64,000 nt of DNA. Origin: Pseudomonas indica NBRC 103045 (lineage in GTDB: Bacteria > Pseudomonadota > Gammaproteobacteria > Pseudomonadales > Pseudomonadaceae). This document shows, in pieces, positions 55,819-64,000 of this stretch. The first letter of the stretch is position 1; every line of letters begins with the position of its first letter. A model generated the notes under the pieces. It was not told the DNA's origin. It was given only the letters and a program-made list of their open reading frames with translations, and ran no database searches. The stretch lies in NCBI RefSeq assembly GCF_002091635.1, contig NZ_BDAC01000008.1:1-64000 (forward strand). Direction: 5' to 3'. The translations under genes were made by a program, and so were the position numbers.

Positions 55819-57101
55819 TGACCATCCTGTTCCTCTTCCTGATCCTCTTCCTGCTGATGTTCATCGGCGTACCGATCGCCGTGTCCCTCGGCCTGTCCGG
55901 CGCGCTGACCATCCTGTTCTTCAGCCCCGACTCGGTACGCTCGCTGGCGATCAAGCTGTTCGAGACCTCCGAGCACTACACCCTGCTGGCGATTCCGTTC
56001 TTCCTGCTCTCCGGCGCCTTCATGACCACCGGTGGCGTGGCCCGCCGGCTGATCGACTTCGCCAACGCCTGCGTCGGCCACATCCGTGGCGGCCTGGCGA
56101 TCGCCGCGGTACTCGCCTGCATGCTGTTCGCCGCCCTGTCCGGCTCCTCGCCGGCCACCGTCGCCGCGGTGGGCTCCATCGCCATCGCCGGCATGGTCCG
56201 TTCCGGTTATCCGCAGGCCTTCGGCGCCGGCATCGTGTGTAACGCCGGGACCCTGGGCATCCTGATCCCGCCGTCGATCGTCATGGTGGTCTACGCCGCC
56301 GCCACCGAAACCTCGGTGGGCAAGCTGTTCATGGCCGGCGTAGTGCCGGGTCTGCTGCTGGGCCTGATCCTGATGGTGGCGATCTACATCGTCGCCCGGG
56401 TGAAGAAGCTGCCGGCCATGCCGCGCGCTTCCCTGCGCGAATGGCTGGGTTCCGCGCGTCGCGCCATCTGGGGCCTGCTGCTGATGGTGATCATCCTCGG
56501 CGGTATCTACTCGGGCATGTTCACCCCCACCGAGGCCGCGGCCGTGGCGGCGGTCTACGCCGGCTTCGTTGCGCTCTTCGTGTACAAGGACATGCGCGTC
56601 AGCGAGTGCCCGAAGGTGCTGCTGGAGTCCGGCAAGCTGACCATCATGCTGATGTTCATCATCGCCAACGCCATGCTCTTCGCCCACGTGCTGACCACCG
56701 AGCAGATCCCCCAGACCATCGCCGCCTGGGTCACCAGCCTCGGCCTGTCGCCGTGGATGTTCCTGCTGATCGTCAACATCGTGCTGCTGATCGCGGGCAA
56801 CTTCATGGAGCCTTCGGCGATCATCCTGATCCTCGCGCCGATCTTCTTCCCCATCGCCATGGAACTGGGCATCGACCCGATCCACCTCGGCGTGATCATG
56901 GTGGTGAACATGGAGATCGGCCTGATCACCCCGCCGGTAGGCCTGAACCTGTTCGTCACCTCGGCGGTCACCGGCATGCCGCTGTCCGCCACCATCCGCG
57001 CCGCGCTGCCGTGGCTGATGCTGCTGATCAGCTTCCTGATGATCGTCACCTACATCCCGGCCGTGTCCATGGCCCTGCCGAACTGGCTGGGAATGAACTG
57101 A
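55818..57101 (+). CDS. dctM: C4-dicarboxylate TRAP transporter large permease DctM
   Basis: The 427-residue inner-membrane protein has about 12 hydrophobic helices and the DctM blocks FLLMFIGVPIAVSLG, TLGILIPPSIVMVVYA and GLITPPVGLNLFV. It forms the Na+-dependent translocation channel for C4-dicarboxylates bound by DctP. Coupled to dctQ by one-base overlap. A strong terminator closes the operon. Confidence 0.96.
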   Translation: MTILFLFLILFLLMFIGVPIAVSLGLSGALTILFFSPDSVRSLAIKLFETSEHYTLLAIPFFLLSGAFMTTGGVARRLIDFANACVGHIRGGLAIAAVLACMLFAALSGSSPATVAAVGSIAIAGMVRSGYPQAFGAGIVCNAGTLGILIPPSIVMVVYAAATETSVGKLFMAGVVPGLLLGLILMVAIYIVARVKKLPAMPRASLREWLGSARRAIWGLLLMVIILGGIYSGMFTPTEAAAVAAVYAGFVALFVYKDMRVSECPKVLLESGKLTIMLMFIIANAMLFAHVLTTEQIPQTIAAWVTSLGLSPWMFLLIVNIVLLIAGNFMEPSAIILILAPIFFPIAMELGIDPIHLGVIMVVNMEIGLITPPVGLNLFVTSAVTGMPLSATIRAALPWLMLLISFLMIVTYIPAVSMALPNWLGMN

Positions 57102-57127
57102 TCCGAATCGTTGTGTGTTGCACTTCT

Positions 57128-57154
57128 GCCCGGCCTTCGCGCCGGGCTTTTTTT
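57128..57154 (+). terminator. dctPQM terminator
   Basis: GCCCGGC and GCCGGGC form a 7-bp stem with loop CTTCGC, followed by seven T residues; it lies 26 bases after the dctM stop. Confidence 0.92.
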
Positions 57155-57171
57155 GACCGCGAGAAGCGTCG

Positions 57172-57534
57172 CTACCCCTCCCGGAGAAAACGCTCCAGAT
57201 CGATCGGCTCGCCGGAATGGACGCCCAGTTGCCGGCGCAGGTCGGCGAAGAGGCGGTCGTAGTCCTTGTGCGCGCCGAACAGCATGGCCTGGCCCGGCAG
57301 CGGGATGCCCCGCCGGCGCAGGCAGTCCGCCGCCACGTGGAGGAAGTTGTAGGCGACGTCGCGGTGCAGCTCGAAGCTGTCGTGCACCGGACGGCCACCC
57401 ACCTCGCCATCCAGATCGAAATGAACGTAGGTGCCGTTGTCGCGCCGGCTCACGGCATAGTCCAGGTTCAGCCGGTAACCCGGCTGACGCCCGATGGCGG
57501 CGCGCTCGATTTCCACATGGCCCGGCTTGAACAT
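57172..57534 (-). CDS. DUF5064-like hypothetical protein
   Basis: The 120-residue cytoplasmic protein begins MFKPGHVEIERAAI and contains LNLDYAVSRRDNGTYVHFDL and FELHRDVAYNFLHVAADCL, a pattern shared with the Pseudomonas-restricted DUF5064 family. Function unknown. I chose the ATG at 57534 (GAGGTGG upstream) over a GTG one codon earlier. It is convergent with dctM and divergent from arcD. Confidence 0.7.
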   Translation of the reverse strand: MFKPGHVEIERAAIGRQPGYRLNLDYAVSRRDNGTYVHFDLDGEVGGRPVHDSFELHRDVAYNFLHVAADCLRRRGIPLPGQAMLFGAHKDYDRLFADLRRQLGVHSGEPIDLERFLREG

Positions 57535-57885
57535 CACCTGCCCACCTCAGTTACAACCTGATGTCAGCGAAAGATCGTCTGGCAATCGCTTTCAATTATT
57601 GAAAATGCAAAAAACTTGAATAAAAACTGAAACTTCAAGAATTCGCCAAACTTAACTTTGCGCTTGCGAGAAGTTCTCGAGCCCAGCCAAACAAAATAAC
57701 TGCTCAACACCATGAACCCCTTGGATCACGGGCCCTCCAGCCATCCCCAAAACCCATAACTTCGCCAATTTTCCATGACATCAGAATATTCCAGCCACAT
57801 AACCTGACCATTGATTCAAGTCAGAACTTCCACCTATTCGGCTGCGCTTAATAACGAGGAATCGTTCATTGACAGGAGGTCTGTC
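57535..57885. promoter_or_regulatory. AT-rich arc operon regulatory region (351 bases, no gene)
   Basis: The base composition switches abruptly to AT-rich (for example around 57590-57660). It holds a candidate Anr box (57811-57824) and a -10 box near 57849. In P. aeruginosa the arc promoter is controlled by Anr and also by the arginine-responsive ArgR; I cannot assign ArgR half-sites confidently here. Confidence 0.6.
57811..57824 (+). promoter_or_regulatory. Anr (FNR-type) binding site of the arc promoter
   Basis: TTGATTCAAGTCAG fits the TTGAT-N4-ATCAA consensus in the first half site and partly in the second (GTCAG). Its centre is about 41.5 bases before a start expected near 57859, and a TAATAA box is at 57849-57854. 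This is the class II activator position known for Anr in the PAO1 arcD promoter, so oxygen limitation should induce the operon. Confidence 0.7.
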
Positions 57886-59313
57886 ATGTCGCAAGCCACT
57901 CAAAAACTGAAGTTGGGGGCACTGATCGCGCTGGTGGTCGGCTCGATGATCGGTGGCGGGATTTTTTCCCTGCCGCAGAACATGGCGGCCAGCGCTGGTG
58001 CGGGAGCGGTGCTGATCGGCTGGGCCATCACCGCGGTGGGGATGCTGACCCTAGCCTTCGTCTTCCAGACCCTGGCCAACCGCAAGCCGGAGCTGGACGC
58101 GGGCGTCTACGCCTACGCCAAGGCCGGTTTCGGCGACTACATGGGCTTCTCCTCGGCCTGGGGTTACTGGATCAGCGCCTGGATCGGCAACGTCAGCTAC
58201 TTCGTCCTGCTGTTCAGCACCCTCGGCTACTTCGTTCCGGCCTTCGGTGAAGGCAACACGGTCGCCGCCATCGTCTGCGCCTCGCTGGTGCTCTGGGGCG
58301 TGCATTTCCTGGTGCTGCGCGGCATCAAGGAGGCGGCGTTCATCAATCTGGTCACCACGGTGGCGAAGATCGTGCCGCTGGTACTGTTCATCGTCATCGC
58401 CGCCATCGCCTTCCGCCTGGATGTGTTCACGGCGGATTTCTGGGGCAGCGGCAACGTCGAGCTGGGCAGCGTGATGGACCAGGTGCGCAACATGATGCTG
58501 GTCACCGTCTGGGTGTTCATCGGCATCGAGGGTGCCAGCGTGTTCTCCGCCCGCGCCGAGAAGCGCACCGACGTCGGCAAGGCCACGGTCATCGGCTTCG
58601 CCGGGGTGCTCCTGCTGCTGGTGCTGGTCAACGTGCTGTCCATGGGCATCATGAGCCAGCCGGAGCTGGCCGGGCTGAAAAACCCGTCCATGGCCGGCGT
58701 GCTGGAGCATGTGGTCGGCCGCTGGGGTGCGATCTTCATCGCCATCGGCCTGGTGGTCTCGCTGGCCGGGGCGTTGCTGTCCTGGACCCTGCTGTGCGCC
58801 GAGATCCTCTTCGCCGGCGCCCGCGACCACACCATGCCGAACTTCCTGAAGAAGGAAAACGCCCGGCATGTCCCGGTGAACGCGCTGTGGCTCTCCAACG
58901 GCCTGATCCAGTTGTTCCTGATCCTCACGCTGTTCAACGAGTCCACCTACCTGAGCCTGCTGTACCTGGCCACCTCGATGATCCTGGTGCCGTACTTCTG
59001 GTCCGCCGCCTACGCCGTGCTGCTGAGCTGGCGCGGCGAGACCTACGAGAACGCGCCCGTCGAACGCAACAAGGACCTGGCGATCGCCCTGGTCGCCCTG
59101 CTCTACAGCGTCTGGCTGGTCTATGCCGGTGGCGTGCAGTACCTGCTGCTCTCGGCATTGCTCTATGCCCCCGGCGTGCTGTTCTTCGCCAAGGCCAAGC
59201 GCGAACTCGGCCAGCCGGTGTTCACCCCGATCGAGAAGCTGATCTTCGCCGCCGTGGTGATCGGCGCGCTGATCGCCGCCTACGGCCTGTACGACGGCTT
59301 CCTCAGTCTTTGA
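57886..59313 (+). CDS. arcD: Arginine/ornithine antiporter
   Basis: The 475-residue APC-superfamily exchanger has about 12-13 helices and the family motif [20 protein letters not shown] at the N-terminus. It imports arginine in exchange for ornithine without spending energy, feeding the deiminase pathway. Start: the ATG at 57886 follows AGGAGGT; a TTG at 57811 lies within the Anr box and is rejected. It is the first gene of the arcDABC operon. It is clearly diverged from PAO1 ArcD (for example in the loop around residues 330-350). Confidence 0.96.
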   Translation: MSQATQKLKLGALIALVVGSMIGGGIFSLPQNMAASAGAGAVLIGWAITAVGMLTLAFVFQTLANRKPELDAGVYAYAKAGFGDYMGFSSAWGYWISAWIGNVSYFVLLFSTLGYFVPAFGEGNTVAAIVCASLVLWGVHFLVLRGIKEAAFINLVTTVAKIVPLVLFIVIAAIAFRLDVFTADFWGSGNVELGSVMDQVRNMMLVTVWVFIGIEGASVFSARAEKRTDVGKATVIGFAGVLLLLVLVNVLSMGIMSQPELAGLKNPSMAGVLEHVVGRWGAIFIAIGLVVSLAGALLSWTLLCAEILFAGARDHTMPNFLKKENARHVPVNALWLSNGLIQLFLILTLFNESTYLSLLYLATSMILVPYFWSAAYAVLLSWRGETYENAPVERNKDLAIALVALLYSVWLVYAGGVQYLLLSALLYAPGVLFFAKAKRELGQPVFTPIEKLIFAAVVIGALIAAYGLYDGFLSL

Positions 59314-59416
59314 CCCACCCCGGGCCCGCCTGCGCCATCCGCAGCGCCGGGCCCCTCCCACGCGCCGGCGGCGCCACGAGCCCCGACCGGCGGCAGACAT
59401 GCGAAGGAGATCCACC

Positions 59417-60673
59417 ATGTCCACTGAACCCCTCAAACTCGGCGTCCATTCGGAAGTCGGCAAGCTGCGCAAAGTGATGGTCTGTTCGCCCGGCCTCGCC
59501 CACCTGCGGCTGACCCCGAGCAACTGCGACGAGCTGCTGTTCGATGATGTGATCTGGGTGAACCAGGCCAAGCGCGACCATTTCGACTTCGTCACCAAGA
59601 TGCGCGAACGCGGCGTCGAGGTGGTGGAAATGCACAACCTGCTCACCGAGACGGTGAAGAATCCCGAAGCCCTGAAATGGATTCTCGACCGCAAGATCAC
59701 GCCGAACCAGGTCGGCCTCGGCCTGGTCAACGAGACCCGCTCCTGGCTGGAAGAACTGGAGCCGCGCAAGCTGGCCGAGTTCCTCATCGGCGGCGTCTCC
59801 GGGGCCGATTTGCCGGAGAGCCACGGCGGGGAGATCGTCAAGATGTTCCGCGACTACCTGGGGCACTCCAGTTTCGTGCTACCGCCGCTGCCGAACACCC
59901 AGTTCACCCGCGACACCACCTGCTGGATCTACGGCGGGGTGACGCTGAACCCGATGTACTGGCCGGCGCGCCGCCAGGAAACCCTGCTGGCCAGCGCCAT
60001 CTATAGGTTCCACCCGGACTTCGCCAACGCCGACTTCCAGGTCTGGTACGGCGACCCGGACATCGACCACGGCATGGCCACCCTCGAAGGCGGCGACGTG
60101 ATGCCCATCGGGAACGGTGTGGTACTGATCGGCATGGGCGAACGCACTTCCCGCCAGGCCATCGGCCAACTGGCGCAATCGCTGTTCAAGCACCGCGCAG
60201 TGGAGCGGGTGATCGTCGCCGGGCTGCCACGCTCCCGCGCGGCCATGCATCTGGATACCGTGTTCAGCTTCTGCGACCGCGACCTGGTCACCATCTTCCC
60301 CGAGGTGGTGCAGGGCATCGTGCCGTTCAGCCTGCGCCCAGACGAAAGCAAACCGGGCGGCATCGACGTGCGCCGCGAGGAAAAAGGCTTCCTCGAGGTG
60401 GTCGCCGAGGCGCTCAATCTGCCCGCCCTGCGCGTGGTACAGACCGGCGGCGACAGCTACGAAGCCGAACGCGAGCAATGGGACGACGGCAATAACGTGG
60501 TGGCTCTGGAGCCCGGCGTGGTGATCGGCTACGACCGCAACACCTACACCAACACGTTGCTGCGCAAGGCCGGAGTGGAAGTGATCACCATCAGCGCCAG
60601 CGAACTGGGCCGGGGACGCGGCGGCGGCCACTGCATGACCTGCCCGATCATCCGCGACCCGATCGACTACTGA
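59417..60673 (+). CDS. arcA: Arginine deiminase
   Basis: The 418-residue enzyme (same length as PAO1) converts arginine to citrulline and ammonia. Catalytic features are the FTRD motif in [15 protein letters not shown], a His in the [11 protein letters not shown] region and [12 protein letters not shown], and the C-terminal nucleophile Cys in [14 protein letters not shown]. The ATG at 59417 follows GAAGGAGA. The 103-base spacer after arcD is GC-rich. First enzymatic step of anaerobic arginine fermentation. Confidence 0.97.
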   Translation: MSTEPLKLGVHSEVGKLRKVMVCSPGLAHLRLTPSNCDELLFDDVIWVNQAKRDHFDFVTKMRERGVEVVEMHNLLTETVKNPEALKWILDRKITPNQVGLGLVNETRSWLEELEPRKLAEFLIGGVSGADLPESHGGEIVKMFRDYLGHSSFVLPPLPNTQFTRDTTCWIYGGVTLNPMYWPARRQETLLASAIYRFHPDFANADFQVWYGDPDIDHGMATLEGGDVMPIGNGVVLIGMGERTSRQAIGQLAQSLFKHRAVERVIVAGLPRSRAAMHLDTVFSFCDRDLVTIFPEVVQGIVPFSLRPDESKPGGIDVRREEKGFLEVVAEALNLPALRVVQTGGDSYEAEREQWDDGNNVVALEPGVVIGYDRNTYTNTLLRKAGVEVITISASELGRGRGGGHCMTCPIIRDPIDY

Positions 60674-60776
60674 GTACCGACCCGAACCCGGCGCGGCGGT
60701 CCATCCCTCCGTCGCGCCGTCCGCCAGCCACGAGCTGTCCTGACGGACCGACACCTTCCCCACGAGGAGAAAGACC

Positions 60777-61787
60777 ATGGCCTTCAACATCCACAACCGC
60801 AGCCTGCTGAGCCTGATGCACCACAGCGAACGCGAGCTGCGCTACCTGCTCGACCTGTCCCGCGACCTCAAACGCGCCAAGTACACCGGCACCGAGCAGC
60901 AGCACCTGAAAGGCAAGAACATCGCGCTGATCTTCGAGAAAACCTCGACCCGTACCCGCTGCGCCTTCGAGGTGGCGGCCTACGACCAGGGCGCCAACGT
61001 CACCTACATCGACCCGAATTCCTCGCAGATCGGCCACAAGGAGAGCATGAAGGACACCGCCCGGGTGCTCGGTCGCATGTACGACGCCATCGAATACCGG
61101 GGCTTCAAGCAGGAAATCGTCGAGGAACTGGCCAAGTTCGCCGGCGTGCCGGTCTACAACGGCCTGACCGACGAGTACCACCCGACCCAGATGATCGCCG
61201 ACGTGCTCACCATGCGTGAACACAGCGACAAGCCGCTGCACGAGATCAGCTACGCCTACCTCGGCGACGCGCGCAACAACATGGGTAACTCCCTGCTGCT
61301 GATCGGCGCCAAGCTCGGCATGGACGTGCGGATCGCCGCGCCCAAGGAATTGTGGCCGAACGAAGAGCACATTGCCGCCTGCAAGCGCTTCGCCGAAGCT
61401 TCCGGCGCCCGTCTCACCCTCACCGAGGACGCACAGGCCGCGGTGAAAGGCGTCGACTTCATCCATACCGACGTCTGGGTCTCCATGGGCGAGCCGGTGG
61501 AAGCCTGGGGCGAACGCATCCGCCTGCTGCTGCCCTACCAGGTCAATGCCGCACTGATGAAAGCCTCCGGCAATCCCCGGGTGAAATTCATGCACTGCCT
61601 GCCGGCGTTCCATAACGCGGAAACCAAGGTCGGCAAGCAGATCGCCGAGCAATACCCGAACCTGGCCAACGGCATCGAAGTGACCGAGGACGTCTTCGAG
61701 TCCCCGGCCTGCATCGCCTTCGAACAGGCGGAAAACCGCATGCACACCATCAAGGCCATTCTGGTTTCCACATTGAGTGAGATTTGA
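60777..61787 (+). CDS. arcB: Catabolic ornithine carbamoyltransferase
   Basis: The 336-residue transferase (same length as PAO1) splits citrulline with phosphate to ornithine and carbamoyl phosphate. It has [13 protein letters not shown] (carbamoyl phosphate site), [12 protein letters not shown] and [10 protein letters not shown] (ornithine-binding HCLP). The catabolic form is a dodecamer with strong cooperativity for carbamoyl phosphate that drives it in the breakdown direction; Glu near residue 106 is important for that in PAO1 and the surrounding [11 protein letters not shown] is kept. Confidence 0.97.
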   Translation: MAFNIHNRSLLSLMHHSERELRYLLDLSRDLKRAKYTGTEQQHLKGKNIALIFEKTSTRTRCAFEVAAYDQGANVTYIDPNSSQIGHKESMKDTARVLGRMYDAIEYRGFKQEIVEELAKFAGVPVYNGLTDEYHPTQMIADVLTMREHSDKPLHEISYAYLGDARNNMGNSLLLIGAKLGMDVRIAAPKELWPNEEHIAACKRFAEASGARLTLTEDAQAAVKGVDFIHTDVWVSMGEPVEAWGERIRLLLPYQVNAALMKASGNPRVKFMHCLPAFHNAETKVGKQIAEQYPNLANGIEVTEDVFESPACIAFEQAENRMHTIKAILVSTLSEI

Positions 61788-61792
61788 AGAGC

Positions 61793-61852
61793 GTGAGGAG
61801 TGAGGGGTAAGGAGTGGCTACTCTCACCTCCCTCCTCACCTCCAAAGGAGGT
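61793..61852 (+). promoter_or_regulatory. Hairpin-forming arcB-arcC spacer with occluded arcC Shine-Dalgarno
   Basis: GTGAGGAGTGAGG (61793-61805) pairs with CCTCCCTCCTCAC (61827-61839) with one mismatch. Adjacent to it, ACCTCC (61838-61843) is complementary to GGAGGT (61847-61852), the arcC Shine-Dalgarno. The spacer is therefore built from alternating purine and pyrimidine runs that may control arcC translation or mRNA processing. Confidence 0.5.
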
Positions 61853-61855
61853 TCC

Positions 61856-62785
61856 ATGCGACTAGTCATCGCTCTGGGCGGCAACGCCCTGCTCCGTCGT
61901 GGCGAGGCCATGACGGCGGAGAATCAACGCGAGAACGTTCGCATCGCCTGCGAACAGATCGCCAAGGTGGCACCGGGCAACGAACTGGTGATCGCCCACG
62001 GCAACGGCCCCCAGGTGGGCCTGCTGGCGCTCCAGGGTGCCGCCTACACCGAGGTCGGTACCTACCCGCTGGATGTGCTCGGCGCCGAGACCGAAGGCAT
62101 GATCGGCTACATGATCGAACAGGAGCTGGGCAACCTGCTGCCGTTCGAGGTGCCGTTCGCCACCCTCCTCACCCAGGTCGAAGTGGATGCCGGCGACCCG
62201 GCCTTCCAGAAGCCGAGCAAGCCCATCGGCCCGGTCTACGCCAAGGAAGAGGCCGAGCGCCTGGCCCGGGAGAAAGGTTGGAGCATCGCGCCAGACGGCG
62301 ACAAATTCCGCCGCGTGGTGCCGAGCCCGCGACCCAAGCGGATCTTCGAGATTCGCCCGATCCAGTGGCTCTTGGAGAAGGGCTCGGTGGTGATCTGCGC
62401 CGGTGGCGGCGGCATACCCACCATCTACGACGAGAACCGCAAGCTGCACGGCATCGAGGCGGTGATCGACAAGGACCTCTGCTCCGCGCTGCTGGCCGAA
62501 CAACTGGAAGCCGACCTGCTGGTGATCGCCACCGACGTCGACGCCGCCTACCTCGACTGGGGCAAGCCGACGCAGAAAGCCATCGCCCAGGCCCACCCGG
62601 ACGAACTCGAGCGCCTCGGCTTCGCCGCCGGCTCCATGGGCCCGAAGGTTCAGGCCGCCTGCGAATTCGCCCGCCATACCGGCAAGGCCGCGGTGATCGG
62701 CTCGCTGGCCGACATCCAGGCCATCGTCCAGGGCGAAGCCGGTACACGGGTGAGCACGGCGCAAGCGGGTATCCGATACCGTTGA
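61856..62785 (+). CDS. arcC: Carbamate kinase
   Basis: The 309-residue enzyme makes ATP from carbamoyl phosphate, the energy-yielding last step of arginine fermentation. Signatures are [31 protein letters not shown], the GGGGIP loop, and [16 protein letters not shown]. The ATG at 61856 is preceded by the near-perfect AAAGGAGGT; the GTG at 61814 is rejected. It completes arcDABC. Confidence 0.97.
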   Translation: MRLVIALGGNALLRRGEAMTAENQRENVRIACEQIAKVAPGNELVIAHGNGPQVGLLALQGAAYTEVGTYPLDVLGAETEGMIGYMIEQELGNLLPFEVPFATLLTQVEVDAGDPAFQKPSKPIGPVYAKEEAERLAREKGWSIAPDGDKFRRVVPSPRPKRIFEIRPIQWLLEKGSVVICAGGGGIPTIYDENRKLHGIEAVIDKDLCSALLAEQLEADLLVIATDVDAAYLDWGKPTQKAIAQAHPDELERLGFAAGSMGPKVQAACEFARHTGKAAVIGSLADIQAIVQGEAGTRVSTAQAGIRYR

Positions 62786-62789
62786 GCCG

Positions 62790-62813
62790 CAGGGGCGGAG
62801 AAATCCGCCCCTG
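62790..62813 (+). terminator. Perfect hairpin after arcC
   Basis: CAGGGGCGGA and TCCGCCCCTG form a 10-bp stem closed by a GAAA tetraloop, 5 bases after the arcC stop. There is no T-run, so it may stabilise the arc mRNA 3' end or terminate weakly. Confidence 0.6.
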
Positions 62814-62836
62814 CACAAGCGGCATGGCATCCCACC

Positions 62837-62863
62837 GTGTAGGGGCGAATTCATTCGCCCGAC
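62837..62863. repeat. Pseudomonas REP sequence
   Basis: GTGTAGGGGCGAATTCATTC continuing into GCCCGAC is a typical single extragenic palindromic element (GGGCGAAT-TC-ATTCGCCC) of the genus. Confidence 0.75.
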
Positions 62864-63243
62864 GGAGGTTCGTGGCAGATAAATCCACCCAGGCTCGCAT
62901 CGTTTTTGTAGGAGCGAGCTCTGCTCACGATAGAGCTTCACGGAGACTTCGCCAGCAGAGCTGGCTCCTACACAAAGCGGGTTCGGTGTGGCACTCATCC
63001 ATGAGTGAATCCACCCCCACACGATCTTGCCCCATGGCCAAACACCTATCGGGCCTAGGGCCTTTCCGACTCATACCTTGGTCGAAACCGTGACTCGATA
63101 GTCATCGAACACGTCAGCATAAGCATCCCTACCTGCGGCCGGGCTTCCATCGCCCGTCGATCACGGGTAAACCACACTCTATCGACAAGTCCAGAGGCCC
63201 ATGCGGCCCGCGTCGACCTTCTTGCGTGAGGAGTTTCCGAGTC
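62864..63243. other. Gene-free spacer before fabY
   Basis: Together with the preceding REP, this makes 458 bases without a convincing gene between arcC and fabY. It includes the REP doublet, then about 240 bases of ordinary GC content without obvious promoter hexamers. A GAGGAG Shine-Dalgarno for fabY is at about 63227-63232. Confidence 0.6.
62908..62973. repeat. Inverted pair of Pseudomonas REP sequences
   Basis: TGTAGGAGCGAGCTCTGCTC (from 62908) and, on the complement, GTGTAGGAGCCAGCTCTGCT (ending 62973) face each other around a short centre. This is the head-to-head REP doublet arrangement associated with RAYT transposases. No RAYT gene is in the window. Confidence 0.85.
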
Positions 63244-64000
63244 ATGTCTCGTCTACCTGTGATCGTTGGTTTCGGGGGTTATAACGCCGCAGGCCGCAGC
63301 TCCTTCCACCATGGATTCCGACGCACCGTCATCGACAGCCTGGACCCACGCGCACGTCAGGAGACCCTGGCCGGCCTCGCGGTAATGATGAAGCTGGTCA
63401 AGGTGGTGGACGGCGAATACCGCGACGACACTGGCGCCACGCTGACCCCGGCGGACATCGAAGCCCGCCATGCGCAACGCATCCTCGATTCCACCCTGGT
63501 CCGCCGCATCGAGAAGCAGTACCTCGACGTCGACGCCGCCTATTGGCAAAAGAACGTCACCGTCGCCGGCGTGGAAGGCGCGCCGCTGACCTTCTGCGTA
63601 CCGCTCAAGCAGCTCCCCGAGCCGGTCCCGGCCAACTGGTCGGTGGAATCGATCAGCGCCACCGAAGCCCGCGTCACCCTGCACGAAAGCTGTGAATTCA
63701 AGATCGAGAGCTACCGTTCGCTGCCGGTGAAGTCCGCCGGGCAACTACCCTCCGGCTTCGAGCCCAGCGAACTGTACAACTCGCGCTTCCACCCGCGCGG
63801 CCTGCAACTGACCATCGTCGGCGTCACCGATGCCCTGCGCTCGGTGGGCATCGATTGGAAGACCATCGTCGAGCACGTCGCCCCGGATGAAATCGCCGTG
63901 TTCGCCGGCAGTATCATGAGCCAGTTGGACGAGAACGGCTTCGGCGGCCTGATGCAATCGCGCCTCAAGGGCGGTCGGGTGACCGCCAAGCAGTTGCCGC
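63244..64000 (+). CDS. fabY: Beta-ketoacyl-ACP synthase FabY, N-terminal part (runs off the window)
   Basis: About 252 residues are visible, starting MSRLPVIVGFGGYNAAGRSS, with LYNSRFHPRGLQLTIVGVTDA and IAVFAGSIMSQLDENGFGGL further on. These match P. aeruginosa FabY (PA5174), which condenses acetyl-CoA with malonyl-ACP to start fatty acid synthesis and replaces FabH there. The active-site Cys-His-His lies beyond the window. The frame stays open to base 64000. A GTGAGGAG ribosome site is about 10 bases before the ATG. Confidence 0.93.
   Translation, partial: MSRLPVIVGFGGYNAAGRSSFHHGFRRTVIDSLDPRARQETLAGLAVMMKLVKVVDGEYRDDTGATLTPADIEARHAQRILDSTLVRRIEKQYLDVDAAYWQKNVTVAGVEGAPLTFCVPLKQLPEPVPANWSVESISATEARVTLHESCEFKIESYRSLPVKSAGQLPSGFEPSELYNSRFHPRGLQLTIVGVTDALRSVGIDWKTIVEHVAPDEIAVFAGSIMSQLDENGFGGLMQSRLKGGRVTAKQLP

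Noticed and set aside
57811-57885. Upstream TTG extension of arcD
   Set aside because: The TTG is part of the probable Anr site; ATG 57886 has AGGAGGT at proper spacing and fits the family N-terminus.

Overview
The window is a high-GC, gene-dense chromosomal segment of a Pseudomonas close to, but not the same species as, P. aeruginosa. The content is a near roll-call of P. aeruginosa PAO1 loci: ahcY, metF, rhlE2, pasP, bioA, the complete Pil-Chp chemosensory cluster, gshB, tonB3, algH, the pyr genes, pilT/pilU, proC, metX/metW, dctBD-PQM and arcDABC. Proteins I can compare from memory (PilJ, ArcD, FabY) are clearly orthologous but diverged, and several PAO1 neighbours are missing, so a sister species in the P. 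aeruginosa group (citronellolis / nitroreducens / knackmussii type) is likelier than a P. aeruginosa strain.

Layout. 1-600: the right end of an IS4-family element and a small palindromic MITE-like element. 600-5000: a lipo-cytochrome c, a PilJ-type chemoreceptor, a secreted Cys-rich protein and a CPA1 Na+/H+ antiporter. 4.9-7.4 kb: methyl-cycle genes, with a SAH riboswitch ahead of ahcY and then metF. 7.5-10.4 kb: an uncharacterised pair (large exported repeat-like protein plus a DUF3142 protein). 10.6-16.9 kb: rhlE2, pasP, cytochrome b561, an FAD amine oxidase and bioA. 17-31.3 kb: rsmE, then pilGHIJK-chpABC on the minus strand, the twitching/surface-sensing chemosensory system. 31.5-37.4 kb: gshB, tonB3, then algH-ruvX-pyrR-pyrB-pyrC'. 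37.5-45.7 kb: a TM2 protein, an NlpC/P60 hydrolase, pilU, pilT, the yggS-proC-yggT-yggU run, and a dynamin-like GTPase. 45.8-50.5 kb: metX-metW-DUF4426-rdgB-hemW and two small genes. 50.6-57.1 kb: the dctB-dctD two-component system and its TRAP C4-dicarboxylate transporter dctPQM, with a sigma54 promoter. 57.2-64 kb: a DUF5064 gene, the arcDABC arginine deiminase operon with a candidate Anr box, a REP-rich spacer, and the start of fabY.

Functional themes. Type IV pilus motility runs through the left two thirds: a receptor array, phospho-relay and regulators (pilGHIJK-chpABC), a TonB protein linked to twitching, and the retraction ATPases pilT and pilU. Methionine/SAM metabolism is split between ahcY-metF and metX-metW. 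The right end handles C4-dicarboxylate uptake and anaerobic arginine fermentation.

Most notable observations: (i) the join between the PA0384-like gene and dctB is the novel adjacency expected from an origin-centred inversion relative to PAO1; (ii) mexR-mexAB-oprM is absent from its PAO1 position; (iii) chpD and chpE are absent; (iv) ChpA carries a roughly 24-copy hexanucleotide repeat encoding an Ala-Glu tract; (v) a dispersed palindromic repeat family, one copy of which forms the first codons of hemW; (vi) a dynamin-like GTPase sits between yggU and metX. I found no tRNA, rRNA, CRISPR array or prophage.
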